A DNA stretch of 6,571 nt from Acidobacteriota bacterium (GTDB lineage Bacteria; Acidobacteriota; Thermoanaerobaculia; Multivoradales; JAHZIX01): contig JAGQSE010000211.1 in NCBI GenBank assembly GCA_020439725.1, positions 2,095-8,665 of the forward strand, written 5' to 3'. The position numbers and the translations under genes are program-made. Shown piece by piece: positions 1 to 5,925 of this stretch (its first letter is position 1; each line of letters starts with the position of its first letter). Under the pieces are notes generated by a model. That model saw only the letters and a list, made by a program, of their open reading frames with translations, searched no databases and was not told where the DNA came from.

Positions 1-299
1 TCCTGATGGAGCGCTACGAGGGGGAGGAGCACATCAACATCGGCACCGGCGAGGACCTGTCGATCCGCGAGCTCGCCGAGAAAATCCGCGACGTCGTCCA
101 CCCCGACGCGGAGATCGTCTTCGATCCGGGCAAACCCGACGGCACACCCAAGAAGCGCCTCGACGTCGGCCGGCTCCACGACCTCGGCTGGCATCACCGC
201 ATCCCCTTGGACGACGGCCTCGAAGCCACCTACGACTGGTTCCTCGAGCACGAGGCCGGCACCGGCGCCGCGCCGCCGGCCCGACGGGTTTCGGCCTGA
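1..299 (+). CDS. fcl: GDP-L-fucose synthase, C-terminal part (partial at 5' edge)
   Basis: This is the last ~99 codons of an NAD(P)-dependent epimerase/reductase; the gene begins outside the window and ends at TGA 297-299. Full-length family members are about 310-325 residues and convert GDP-4-keto-6-deoxy-D-mannose to GDP-L-fucose in the cytosol, using NADPH. The visible part carries the typical C-terminal landmarks: INIGTGEDLSIRELAE just inside the fragment, then KPDGTPKKRLDV, a LGW motif, and a closing GLEATYDWFLEH helix. The catalytic Ser/Tyr/Lys and the Rossmann glycine motif lie upstream and cannot be checked. A short Ala/Pro/Arg-rich tail (about 15 residues) extends beyond the usual end. 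Its stop lies 35 bp before the NeuB gene, so the two may share a transcript. The KPDGTP signature separates it well from other sugar-nucleotide epimerases. Confidence 0.9.
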   Translation, partial: LMERYEGEEHINIGTGEDLSIRELAEKIRDVVHPDAEIVFDPGKPDGTPKKRLDVGRLHDLGWHHRIPLDDGLEATYDWFLEHEAGTGAAPPARRVSA

Positions 300-330
300 G
301 CGGCGGCTCGGTTCGTCGCCGTCGGCACGC

Positions 331-336
331 TAGAAT
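331..336 (+). promoter_or_regulatory. Possible -10 element of a leaderless neuB promoter
   Basis: TAGAAT at 331-336 fits the TANNNT pattern of -10 elements and stands out as the only AT-rich hexamer in this GC-rich 35-bp gap. It ends 7 nt before A344, the first base of an in-frame ATG of the NeuB gene, which is the spacing expected if transcription starts on that ATG. No convincing -35 box lies at normal distance (308-313 reads TCGGTT), and no Shine-Dalgarno precedes either candidate ATG. Weak evidence; the match could be chance. Confidence 0.25.
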
Positions 337-1396
337 GCCCGCCATGGAGCACGGCGCCACCTTTGCCATCGGCTCGCGCCGTGTCGGACCGGGCGAGCCC
401 TGTCTGGTCATCGCCGAGATCGGCCAGGCCCACGATGGCAGCCTGGGCACCGCCCACGCATTCATCGACGCGGTGGCAGGAACCGGCGCCGACGCCATCA
501 AGTTCCAGACCCACATCGCCGCCGCCGAATCGACCCCCGGCGAGCCCTTCCGGGTCCACTTCTCACCCCAGGACGCGACGCGCTACGACTACTGGCGGCG
601 CATGGAGTTCACCGCCGAGCAATGGCGCGGGCTCGCCGAGCACGCGGCCCAGCGCGGTCTGCTCTTCCTCTCGACCCCTTTCTCCTTCGCCGCGGTGGAG
701 CTCCTCGAGAAGCTCGATCTCGTCGCCTGGAAGGTCGGATCGGGCGAGGTGACCAACCTACCGATGCTCGAACGCATGGCGTCCGGTGGTCGGCCGGTGC
801 TGCTGTCGAGCGGCATGGCTTCGTGGGCGGACCTCGATCGCGCCGGCGAGGTCGTCCGTCGTACCGGTGCGCCGCTGGCCCTTTTCCAGTGCACCACCGC
901 CTATCCGACCGCACCCGAGCAGGTGGGGCTCAACGTCCTCGACGAGCTGCGGCGGCGCTATGGCTGCCCCGTCGGCCTCTCCGATCACTCGGGGGCAATC
1001 TATGCTGGTCTCGCCGCTGCGGCGCTGGGTGCCGATCTCCTCGAGGTCCACGTCACGCTGTCGCGGCACGCCTTCGGACCCGACGTCCCCGCATCGCTGA
1101 CGGTCGAGGAGCTCGCTTCGCTGGTCGAAGGCACACGGTTCATCGGCCGTGCCCTCGGCCACCCCATCGACAAAGACCGGGTCGCCGACGAGATGGCCCC
1201 GCTTCGCCGGATCTTTGGCAAGAGCCTGGTGGCGGCGCGGGACCTGCCCGTCGGCCATCGTCTCGAGCGCACTGACCTCGAGCTCAAGAAGCCCGGCGAC
1301 GGCATCCCCGCCGCCGAGCTCGAGCGGGTCGTCGGCCGGCGGCTCGAACGCGCCGTAGCGGCGGACCAACAGCTTTCGGAGCAGGACCTTGGCTGA
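335..1396 (+). CDS. neuB: NeuB-family nonulosonic acid (sialic acid) synthase
   Basis: Predicted cytosolic aldolase-like synthase that condenses PEP with an N-acylated hexose (ManNAc in the classic case) to give a nine-carbon 2-keto acid. The 353 residues match the family length. A TIM-barrel domain covers residues ~20-285: AEIGQAHDG (27-35), KFQTH (56-60), STPFS (113-117), KVGSGE (133-138), QCTTAYPT (185-192), GLSDHS (214-219) and GPDVPASL (248-255). H218 and H239 match the Mn2+-binding histidines known from meningococcal NeuB. A C-terminal SAF/antifreeze-like domain covers ~292-352. Several residues differ from characterised Neu5Ac synthases: Asn to Ala in the first motif, HCT to QCT, and KRPG to KKPG at 318-321. 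The exact NulO is therefore uncertain; legionaminic-type or other products are possible. ATG 335 is the longest start; ATG 344 is equally plausible. Neither has a ribosome binding site. The gene overlaps neuC by 8 bp. Confidence 0.9.
   Translation: MPAMEHGATFAIGSRRVGPGEPCLVIAEIGQAHDGSLGTAHAFIDAVAGTGADAIKFQTHIAAAESTPGEPFRVHFSPQDATRYDYWRRMEFTAEQWRGLAEHAAQRGLLFLSTPFSFAAVELLEKLDLVAWKVGSGEVTNLPMLERMASGGRPVLLSSGMASWADLDRAGEVVRRTGAPLALFQCTTAYPTAPEQVGLNVLDELRRRYGCPVGLSDHSGAIYAGLAAAALGADLLEVHVTLSRHAFGPDVPASLTVEELASLVEGTRFIGRALGHPIDKDRVADEMAPLRRIFGKSLVAARDLPVGHRLERTDLELKKPGDGIPAAELERVVGRRLERAVAADQQLSEQDLG
1378..1386 (+). promoter_or_regulatory. Ribosome binding site supporting the neuC TTG start
   Basis: GGAG at 1378-1381, followed by AGGA at 1383-1386, lies inside the last codons of neuB. 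GGAG sits 7 nt before TTG 1389. It favours TTG as the true start, since no ATG or better-placed start exists before the conserved N-terminal VCVILVDRANYG segment. The position implies translation coupled to neuB termination at 1394-1396. Confidence 0.5.
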
Positions 1397-2585
1397 GCCG
1401 ACGGACACGACCGGCAGCCCCTCGGGGCGTCCCCGCAGGGTCTGCGTGATCCTGGTCGATCGGGCCAACTACGGCCGTCTGAAGCCGGTGATGGAGGCCA
1501 TCCGCGACCAACCCGGGCTCGAGCTCCAGGTGATTTGCTCGGGAACGATGGTGCTCGAGCGCTTCGATCAGCCGGTGCGCGTGGTCGAGCGTGACGGCTT
1601 CCGCGTCGACAGCCAGATCCATGTCGAGCTCGAGGGCTCGACACCGGTGACCATGGCCAAGTCGGTGGGCTTTGGAGTCATCGAGTTCGCCAGCGAGCTC
1701 CAGCGCCTGGCACCGGACCTGCTCCTGGTCATCGGCGACCGCTACGAGGCCTTGTCGGCAACCCTGGCCGCCGCCTACATGAACCTGTGCATCGTCCACG
1801 TCCAGGGCGGCGAGGTCAGCGGCTCCATCGACGAGAGCGCTCGCCATGCCATCACCAAGCTGGCCCACTTCCACTACCCGTCGACGGCGCGTGCTCGCGA
1901 GTACCTGCTACGCATGGGCGAGCACCCCAGGAGCATCCTCGGGGTCGGCTGCCCATCGAGCGATCTCGCCCGCCGTCTCGACCGCAGCCTCGACCCGGCC
2001 ATCGTCAACGGTCGCGGCAGCGGCGCCACGCTCGACGTCGACGAACCCTTCCTGCTGGTGCTCTTTCACCCGACGACCACAGAATTCGGGGGCGAGAAGC
2101 GGCAGATGGAGGAGGTCCTCGCGGCCCTCGATCAGGTCCGACGACCGACCCTGCTGTTGTGGCCCAACATCGACGCCGGCGCCGATCACATCTCGAAGGC
2201 GATCCGCGAGTTCCGCGATCTCGCCGATGCCAGCTTCATGCGCACCCTCACCAACCTGACGCCGGAGAACTACCTCAAGGTGCTGGCGCGGGCGGCCTGT
2301 GCGGTGGGCAACTCGTCGAGCTTCGTCCGCGACGCGGGCTTCCTGGGCACCCCGGTGGTGCTGGTGGGCAATCGTCAGCGGGGCCGCGAGGCCGACGTCC
2401 ACGTCACCCGGGTCTCTCCGCACCGCCACGAGATCGCTGCCGCCATCGAGGCACAGCTGGCCCACGGCCCTTACGCGCCGAGCACGCTTTATGGCGACGG
2501 TCACGTCTCCGAGCGGCTGGCGCGCGGCCTCCTCGACCTCGAGCCCTATGTCCAGAAGCACCTCTCCTATCTCGAAGAGCCCTGA
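1389..2585 (+). CDS. neuC: UDP-N-acetylglucosamine 2-epimerase (hydrolysing), NeuC type
   Basis: Predicted cytosolic enzyme (398 residues, GT-B fold) that hydrolyses and epimerises UDP-GlcNAc to ManNAc plus UDP, feeding the NeuB product of the preceding gene. Motifs in order: VDRANYGRLKPVM (23-35, the family's TRAEYG..KP loop), GDRYEAL (116-122), HVQGGEVSGSIDESARHAI (137-155), FHPTT (226-230), WPNIDAG (258-264), and VGNSSSFVRDAG..GTPVVLVGNRQ.GR (306-332). The GGEVSGSIDES..RHAITKLAHFH stretch resembles the epimerase domain of animal GNE as well as bacterial NeuC. The family's usual HIEGGE appears as HVQGGE. Translation most likely begins at TTG 1389, giving about 16 residues of Pro/Ser/Thr-rich extension before the first strand, more than most NeuC proteins. 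Related GDP-GlcNAc epimerases (LegG) use the same fold, so the substrate nucleotide is not certain. The stop is 4 bp before the dehydrogenase. Confidence 0.9.
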   Translation: MAEPTDTTGSPSGRPRRVCVILVDRANYGRLKPVMEAIRDQPGLELQVICSGTMVLERFDQPVRVVERDGFRVDSQIHVELEGSTPVTMAKSVGFGVIEFASELQRLAPDLLLVIGDRYEALSATLAAAYMNLCIVHVQGGEVSGSIDESARHAITKLAHFHYPSTARAREYLLRMGEHPRSILGVGCPSSDLARRLDRSLDPAIVNGRGSGATLDVDEPFLLVLFHPTTTEFGGEKRQMEEVLAALDQVRRPTLLLWPNIDAGADHISKAIREFRDLADASFMRTLTNLTPENYLKVLARAACAVGNSSSFVRDAGFLGTPVVLVGNRQRGREADVHVTRVSPHRHEIAAAIEAQLAHGPYAPSTLYGDGHVSERLARGLLDLEPYVQKHLSYLEEP

Positions 2586-2589
2586 GTCG

Positions 2590-3573
2590 GTGGTGGAGGG
2601 CCCCTCGATCCTGATCGCCGAGCCCGAGGACTTCAGCCCGGAGGCCGTCGAGATCCTGTCCGCCGCCGGTCGGGTGGACCTCGAGGCGTGGCCCGCGGGA
2701 AGGATCGGTGAGGCGTTCGCTCGTTACGACGTCGTGTGGATCCGGCTCGGCCACCGGGTTCGCGGCGACGAGCTACCCGCCCGGCCGCGATGCCGCTGGC
2801 TGGTAACACCGACCACGGGGCTCGACCATGTCGACCTCGAGGCCTGTGCCGAGCGCGGCATCGAGGTGCTGTGCCTACGCGGCGAGGTCGCCTTCCTACG
2901 CCAGGTGCGCGCCACGGCGGAGCTGACGGTGGGGCTGGCGCTGGCGCTTCTCCGGCACCTCCCTGGCGCGACTTCGTCGGTGCTCGAAGGCCGCTGGGAT
3001 CGCGATCCCTTCCGCGGCGCCGAGCTCTATGGCAAGACCGCGGGAATCGTCGGCATGGGGCGGCTCGGCACCATCGTCGCCGGCTATCTGCGGGCCTTAG
3101 GCATGGAGGTCCAGGGCTACGACCCCCGCGACGACTTCCCCCACCACGCGGCGCAGCGGGTCGGCCGCCTCGACGACCTCCTGGCCACGACGGATCTGGT
3201 GAGTCTTCATGTCGCCTACGGCCCGGCGACCCACCACCTCCTATCGGCGGGACGTTTCGCGGCGACCAAACCTGGCGCCTACCTGATCAACACCTCCCGC
3301 GGAGGCATCGTCGATGGCGCCGCCCTGCTGGCGGCCCTCGAGAGCGGCCGGCTCGCCGGGGCGGCCCTCGATGTGGTCGAGGGCGAGCCCGATCTCGGCA
3401 TCGACCATCCGCTGGTGGCCTATGCCCGCGAACACGACAACCTCCTTCTAGTGCCCCACATCGGCGGCAACACCGCCGAGTCCTTCGTCAAGACCGAGTG
3501 CTTCATGGCGCGCAAAGTGGTCGAGGCTCTGACCACGGGGTGGCGCCGGAGCGACCCGGAGACCCCATCGTGA
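2590..3573 (+). CDS. D-isomer-specific 2-hydroxyacid dehydrogenase, phosphoglycerate-dehydrogenase-like
   Basis: NAD(P)-dependent oxidoreductase of the family that interconverts 2-keto and D-2-hydroxy acids; 327 residues, normal length for the short form without a regulatory ACT domain. A split substrate-binding domain (about 1-100 and 290-327, including TPTTGLDHVD) flanks a Rossmann domain with GMGRLG at 155-160. The acidic residue after strand 2 (YDPRDD) suits NAD. The catalytic set is intact: R237 in NTSRGGIVD, E266 in VVEGEP, H290 in PHIGG; spacing is close to E. coli SerA. There is no ATG; GTG 2590 or GTG 2593 must start it, and GAAGAG at 2574-2579 is a possible ribosome binding site favouring 2590. 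It is 4 bp after neuC and overlaps neuA by 4 bp, so it is very likely co-translated with the nonulosonate genes. The substrate is unknown: it could be a cluster-specific keto acid, possibly the NulO itself, or ordinary 3-phosphoglycerate. Confidence 0.88.
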   Translation: MVEGPSILIAEPEDFSPEAVEILSAAGRVDLEAWPAGRIGEAFARYDVVWIRLGHRVRGDELPARPRCRWLVTPTTGLDHVDLEACAERGIEVLCLRGEVAFLRQVRATAELTVGLALALLRHLPGATSSVLEGRWDRDPFRGAELYGKTAGIVGMGRLGTIVAGYLRALGMEVQGYDPRDDFPHHAAQRVGRLDDLLATTDLVSLHVAYGPATHHLLSAGRFAATKPGAYLINTSRGGIVDGAALLAALESGRLAGAALDVVEGEPDLGIDHPLVAYAREHDNLLLVPHIGGNTAESFVKTECFMARKVVEALTTGWRRSDPETPS

Positions 3574-4283
3574 GTGGCGTCCTCGGCCAGGTCTTGGGGA
3601 TCGTGCCGGCGCGGGCGGGCTCGAAGCGGCTGCCCCGCAAGAACGTCCGTCCCCTCGCCGGCAAGCCGCTGGCCGCCTGGGTGATCGAGACCGCGCTCGC
3701 CAGCCGGTGTCTCGATCGGGTGATCGTCTCCTCCGACGACCCCGAGGTCCTGGCCATCGCCGCTGGCTTCCGTGCCGACCTCGCTCTCGAGCGGCCCGCC
3801 GAGCTGGCCGACGACACCGCCCCGGCCATCGCCTACGTCCACCACGCGCTCGAGGTGCTCGAGCGGCGCGGCGAAGGTCCCTTCGGTGCGACGGTGATCC
3901 TCCAGCCGAGCTCGCCGCTGACCCTGCCCGAGGATGTCGACGCCACCATCGAGCTGCTGGCGGCGAGCGGCGCCGACAGCGCGGTCACCGTCGTCCGGGT
4001 CGACCATGCGGTGCACCCGGTGAAGCTCAAGACGATGACCGACGACCGCCTCCTACCCTATCTCGAGGATGAGGCGGGACGTATGGCGGCCCACGAGCTC
4101 CCCGAGGTCTTCGTGCGCAATTGCGCCGTCTACGCCACCCGCCGCGCGGTCATCGACGCCGGCTCGGTGCTCGGCGAGGACAGCCGCGGCCTGGTCATGC
4201 CGCGGGAGCGCTCGGTCGACATCAACGACGCCCTGGACCTCTCCTTCGCCGAGTTCCTGGTGAGCCGCGGCACGCCGCGATGA
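3570..4283 (+). CDS. neuA: CMP-N-acylneuraminate (nonulosonate) cytidylyltransferase, NeuA type
   Basis: Activates the nine-carbon acid with CTP to CMP-NulO, the donor for glycosyltransferases. The 237 residues form a single nucleotidyltransferase domain of usual length. Visible motifs: IVPARAGSKRLPRKNV (11-26, the CTP-binding P-loop-like signature), VIVSSDDPEV (51-60), LQPSSPLT (111-118), FVRNCAVYATRR (181-192, sugar-binding strand) and VDINDALDLSFAEF (216-229). In characterised enzymes the last motif is DID, with both aspartates binding metal; here it is D217-I-N219, so one ligand is Asn. GTG 3570 is chosen because it directly precedes the first strand, overlaps the dehydrogenase stop in a GTGA arrangement, and has GGAG at 3558-3561, 8 nt upstream. 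An in-frame extension farther upstream is only a shadow of the dehydrogenase. No C-terminal esterase or phosphatase fusion is present. The gene overlaps the flippase by ATGA at 4280-4283. Confidence 0.92.
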   Translation: MSGVLGQVLGIVPARAGSKRLPRKNVRPLAGKPLAAWVIETALASRCLDRVIVSSDDPEVLAIAAGFRADLALERPAELADDTAPAIAYVHHALEVLERRGEGPFGATVILQPSSPLTLPEDVDATIELLAASGADSAVTVVRVDHAVHPVKLKTMTDDRLLPYLEDEAGRMAAHELPEVFVRNCAVYATRRAVIDAGSVLGEDSRGLVMPRERSVDINDALDLSFAEFLVSRGTPR

Positions 4284-5806
4284 GCCAGCCCGAGACCGGC
4301 GCCGGCGCGCCGAAGACGGACTCGTCCTCGAGCCTGGGGCGCTTCCCCCAGGCGGTGTTCAACTATGGGCTCGGCGCCGTCCTCCCCAAGATCCTGTCGT
4401 TTCTCCTCATTCCCCTCTACACCGCCTACCTGACCCCCACCGATTACGGAATTCTCGACCTGGCAGCCTCCCTCGGGCTGCTCCTGACGGTGGCCATGCG
4501 CTTCGGTTTGCCGGGGGCGGTGACCCGCTTCTACTACGACTTCGGCGAGGGCGAGGGGCTGCGCGACTACGTCAGCACCATCACCTGGGCGCTCCTCGGC
4601 ACCGGGCTCACGGTCGCAGGGCTGGTCCTCGCGGTGGGACCGTGGACCATCGAGCGCATCCTGCCGGGGCTCGCGTACTTCCCCTACGTTGTGCTCGTCG
4701 TCCTCGCCGCCACCGTCGAGGGCCCGACGGAGCTCCAGCGGCGGCTGATCCGCGCCCGCGAGCAGAGCGGCTACTCGGCGCGGCTGACCACCACCATGGC
4801 GCTGGTCACCCTCAGCCTGACGGTGTTCTTCGTCGCCGGGCTGCGCTGGGGCGCCATGGGGCATCTCATCGGGAGCCTCCTCGCCTCCTCGATCTTCCTG
4901 CTCCAAGCGACGTGGTATCTGCGCCGCGACATCAAGGGGAGCTTTCGCTGGGCGCTCCTGGCACCGTCCTTCGCGTACGCCAGCGGCATCCTGCCGAGCA
5001 AGCTGGTGGGCAACATCGAGCCGGTGGTGACCCGCTCGATCCTGACCCACACCAACACCCTCGCCGCGGTCGGTCTGCTCGCCGTGGCGGTGCGCTTCAC
5101 CCAGCCCCTCAACATCCTGTTGGTAGCGTTCAACAGCGCCTACGAGCCCTTCTACTTCTCGACCCGCCTCGAAGAGACGCCGGAGAGCCTCGAACGGCTC
5201 CGGGTCCTCGGTCGCAGCGTCTGGACCACCGCCCTGGGAGCCGCGCTCGGCGTGGCCCTTACCGGTCCCATCGCCGTCGAGCTGATGACCCCCTTGACCT
5301 ACCACGGTGCCGCCTGGCTGGTGCCGATCCTCACCTTGGCCTTTCTCGCGCGGGTGGTCTACAACCTCCTGGGGATGGAGATCTTCTTCTCGAAGCGAAC
5401 TTTCCTGGTGCCGATGGTCTCCGCGGCGTCAGCGGTGGCGGTGATCGTCACGGCGGCGCTCACCGCGCGACCCTTTGGTGCCGCCGGCGTCGCCTGGGCG
5501 ACGGTGGCCGGAGCCTTGACCGCCGCGGTGCTGGCGGCGGTGGCGGCGGCTTACACGGTCCGTCTGCCCCACGACTGGTGGAGCCTGGGCCGCTCCACCG
5601 TGCTGGCGGTAGGCATCGCCGTGGTCCACCGCTTCCTTCCCGGCGACGGTCTGGGGCTCCGCATCGCTCTCGCCGGGGCCGCCCTGCTCGCATTCCCCGC
5701 CCTCCTCTGGCTCACCGGCGACCCGACGGTGCGCGAAGCGCTGACCTGGTTGAGACACCGCCGGCGCCCAGCCCCGGCGACGACGCCCAAGGACGATGTG
5801 CGATAA
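4280..5806 (+). CDS. Wzx-like polysaccharide flippase (MOP superfamily)
   Basis: Inner-membrane protein of 508 residues, predicted to move lipid-linked glycan repeat units across the cytoplasmic membrane. Hydrophobic segments can be seen at roughly 28-50, 57-76, 99-120, 132-147, 168-187, 191-210, 228-246, 259-285, 316-337, 345-365, 375-396, 400-425, 437-452 and 458-478, consistent with 12-14 helices; the limits are estimates. The N-terminal block PLYTAYLTPTDYGILDLA (45-62) is typical of Wzx/RfbX-type proteins. About 20 polar residues precede the first helix. The C-terminal tail is Arg/Pro-rich and probably cytoplasmic (positive-inside). ATG 4280 overlaps the neuA stop, so translation is probably coupled although no strong ribosome binding site is present. 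Context suggests that it exports a NulO-containing glycan, but Wzx sequences are too variable to infer substrate. Teichuronic-type exporters or other MOP members are less likely alternatives. Confidence 0.88.
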   Translation: MSQPETGAGAPKTDSSSSLGRFPQAVFNYGLGAVLPKILSFLLIPLYTAYLTPTDYGILDLAASLGLLLTVAMRFGLPGAVTRFYYDFGEGEGLRDYVSTITWALLGTGLTVAGLVLAVGPWTIERILPGLAYFPYVVLVVLAATVEGPTELQRRLIRAREQSGYSARLTTTMALVTLSLTVFFVAGLRWGAMGHLIGSLLASSIFLLQATWYLRRDIKGSFRWALLAPSFAYASGILPSKLVGNIEPVVTRSILTHTNTLAAVGLLAVAVRFTQPLNILLVAFNSAYEPFYFSTRLEETPESLERLRVLGRSVWTTALGAALGVALTGPIAVELMTPLTYHGAAWLVPILTLAFLARVVYNLLGMEIFFSKRTFLVPMVSAASAVAVIVTAALTARPFGAAGVAWATVAGALTAAVLAAVAAAYTVRLPHDWWSLGRSTVLAVGIAVVHRFLPGDGLGLRIALAGAALLAFPALLWLTGDPTVREALTWLRHRRRPAPATTPKDDVR

Positions 5807-5880
5807 GCTCCCGCCGTGTCTCGCCCCCCGCGAGCCGCCTCCACATGCCGGAAACCGACCTCTCCAGGGACCCGATCCGA

Positions 5881-5904
5881 CGGCCTGCGGGCTCGCCGCG
5901 GCCG
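5881..5904 (+). other. GC-rich hairpin in the flippase-hisH gap
   Basis: The gap 5807-5925 (119 bp) holds no supported gene. Within it, CGGCC (5881-5885) pairs with GGCCG (5900-5904) and GCGG (5887-5890) pairs with CCGC (5896-5899), with T5886 bulged and a 5-nt GCTCG loop: nine GC pairs in all. No T-run follows, so it is not a classic intrinsic terminator. It ends 21 nt before the hisH start. It could be a weak transcription pause, an RNA stability element or a 5' leader structure; in DNA this rich in G+C a chance origin is also realistic. Confidence 0.35.
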
Positions 5905-5925
5905 CCGGCCCAGACCTGATCGCTC

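Noticed and set aside
301..321. Short inverted repeat CGGCG/CGCCG after fcl as a terminator
   Set aside because: Only five pairs with an 11-nt loop and no T-run; too weak to call.
758..1468. Antisense open frame of 236 codons opposite neuB and the neuC start
   Set aside because: Spans a gene boundary of two well-supported sense genes and shows no family motif; a GC-content shadow.
2299..2589. In-frame upstream extension of the dehydrogenase from ATG 2299
   Set aside because: It overlaps the conserved 3' part of neuC in another frame and its peptide is Arg/Ser/Thr-rich without family similarity; the domain starts at GTG 2590 or 2593.
2736..3569. In-frame upstream extension of neuA from ATG 2736
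   Set aside because: It is a shadow of the dehydrogenase (Arg/Pro/Gly-rich); the neuA fold begins right after GTG 3570, which has its own ribosome binding site.
4130..5305. Long antisense open frame of 391 codons opposite the flippase
   Set aside because: Composition is rich in Gly, Gln, Glu, Arg and His with no recognisable motif, as expected for the complement of a hydrophobic GC-rich gene. The sense strand is a clear membrane protein.
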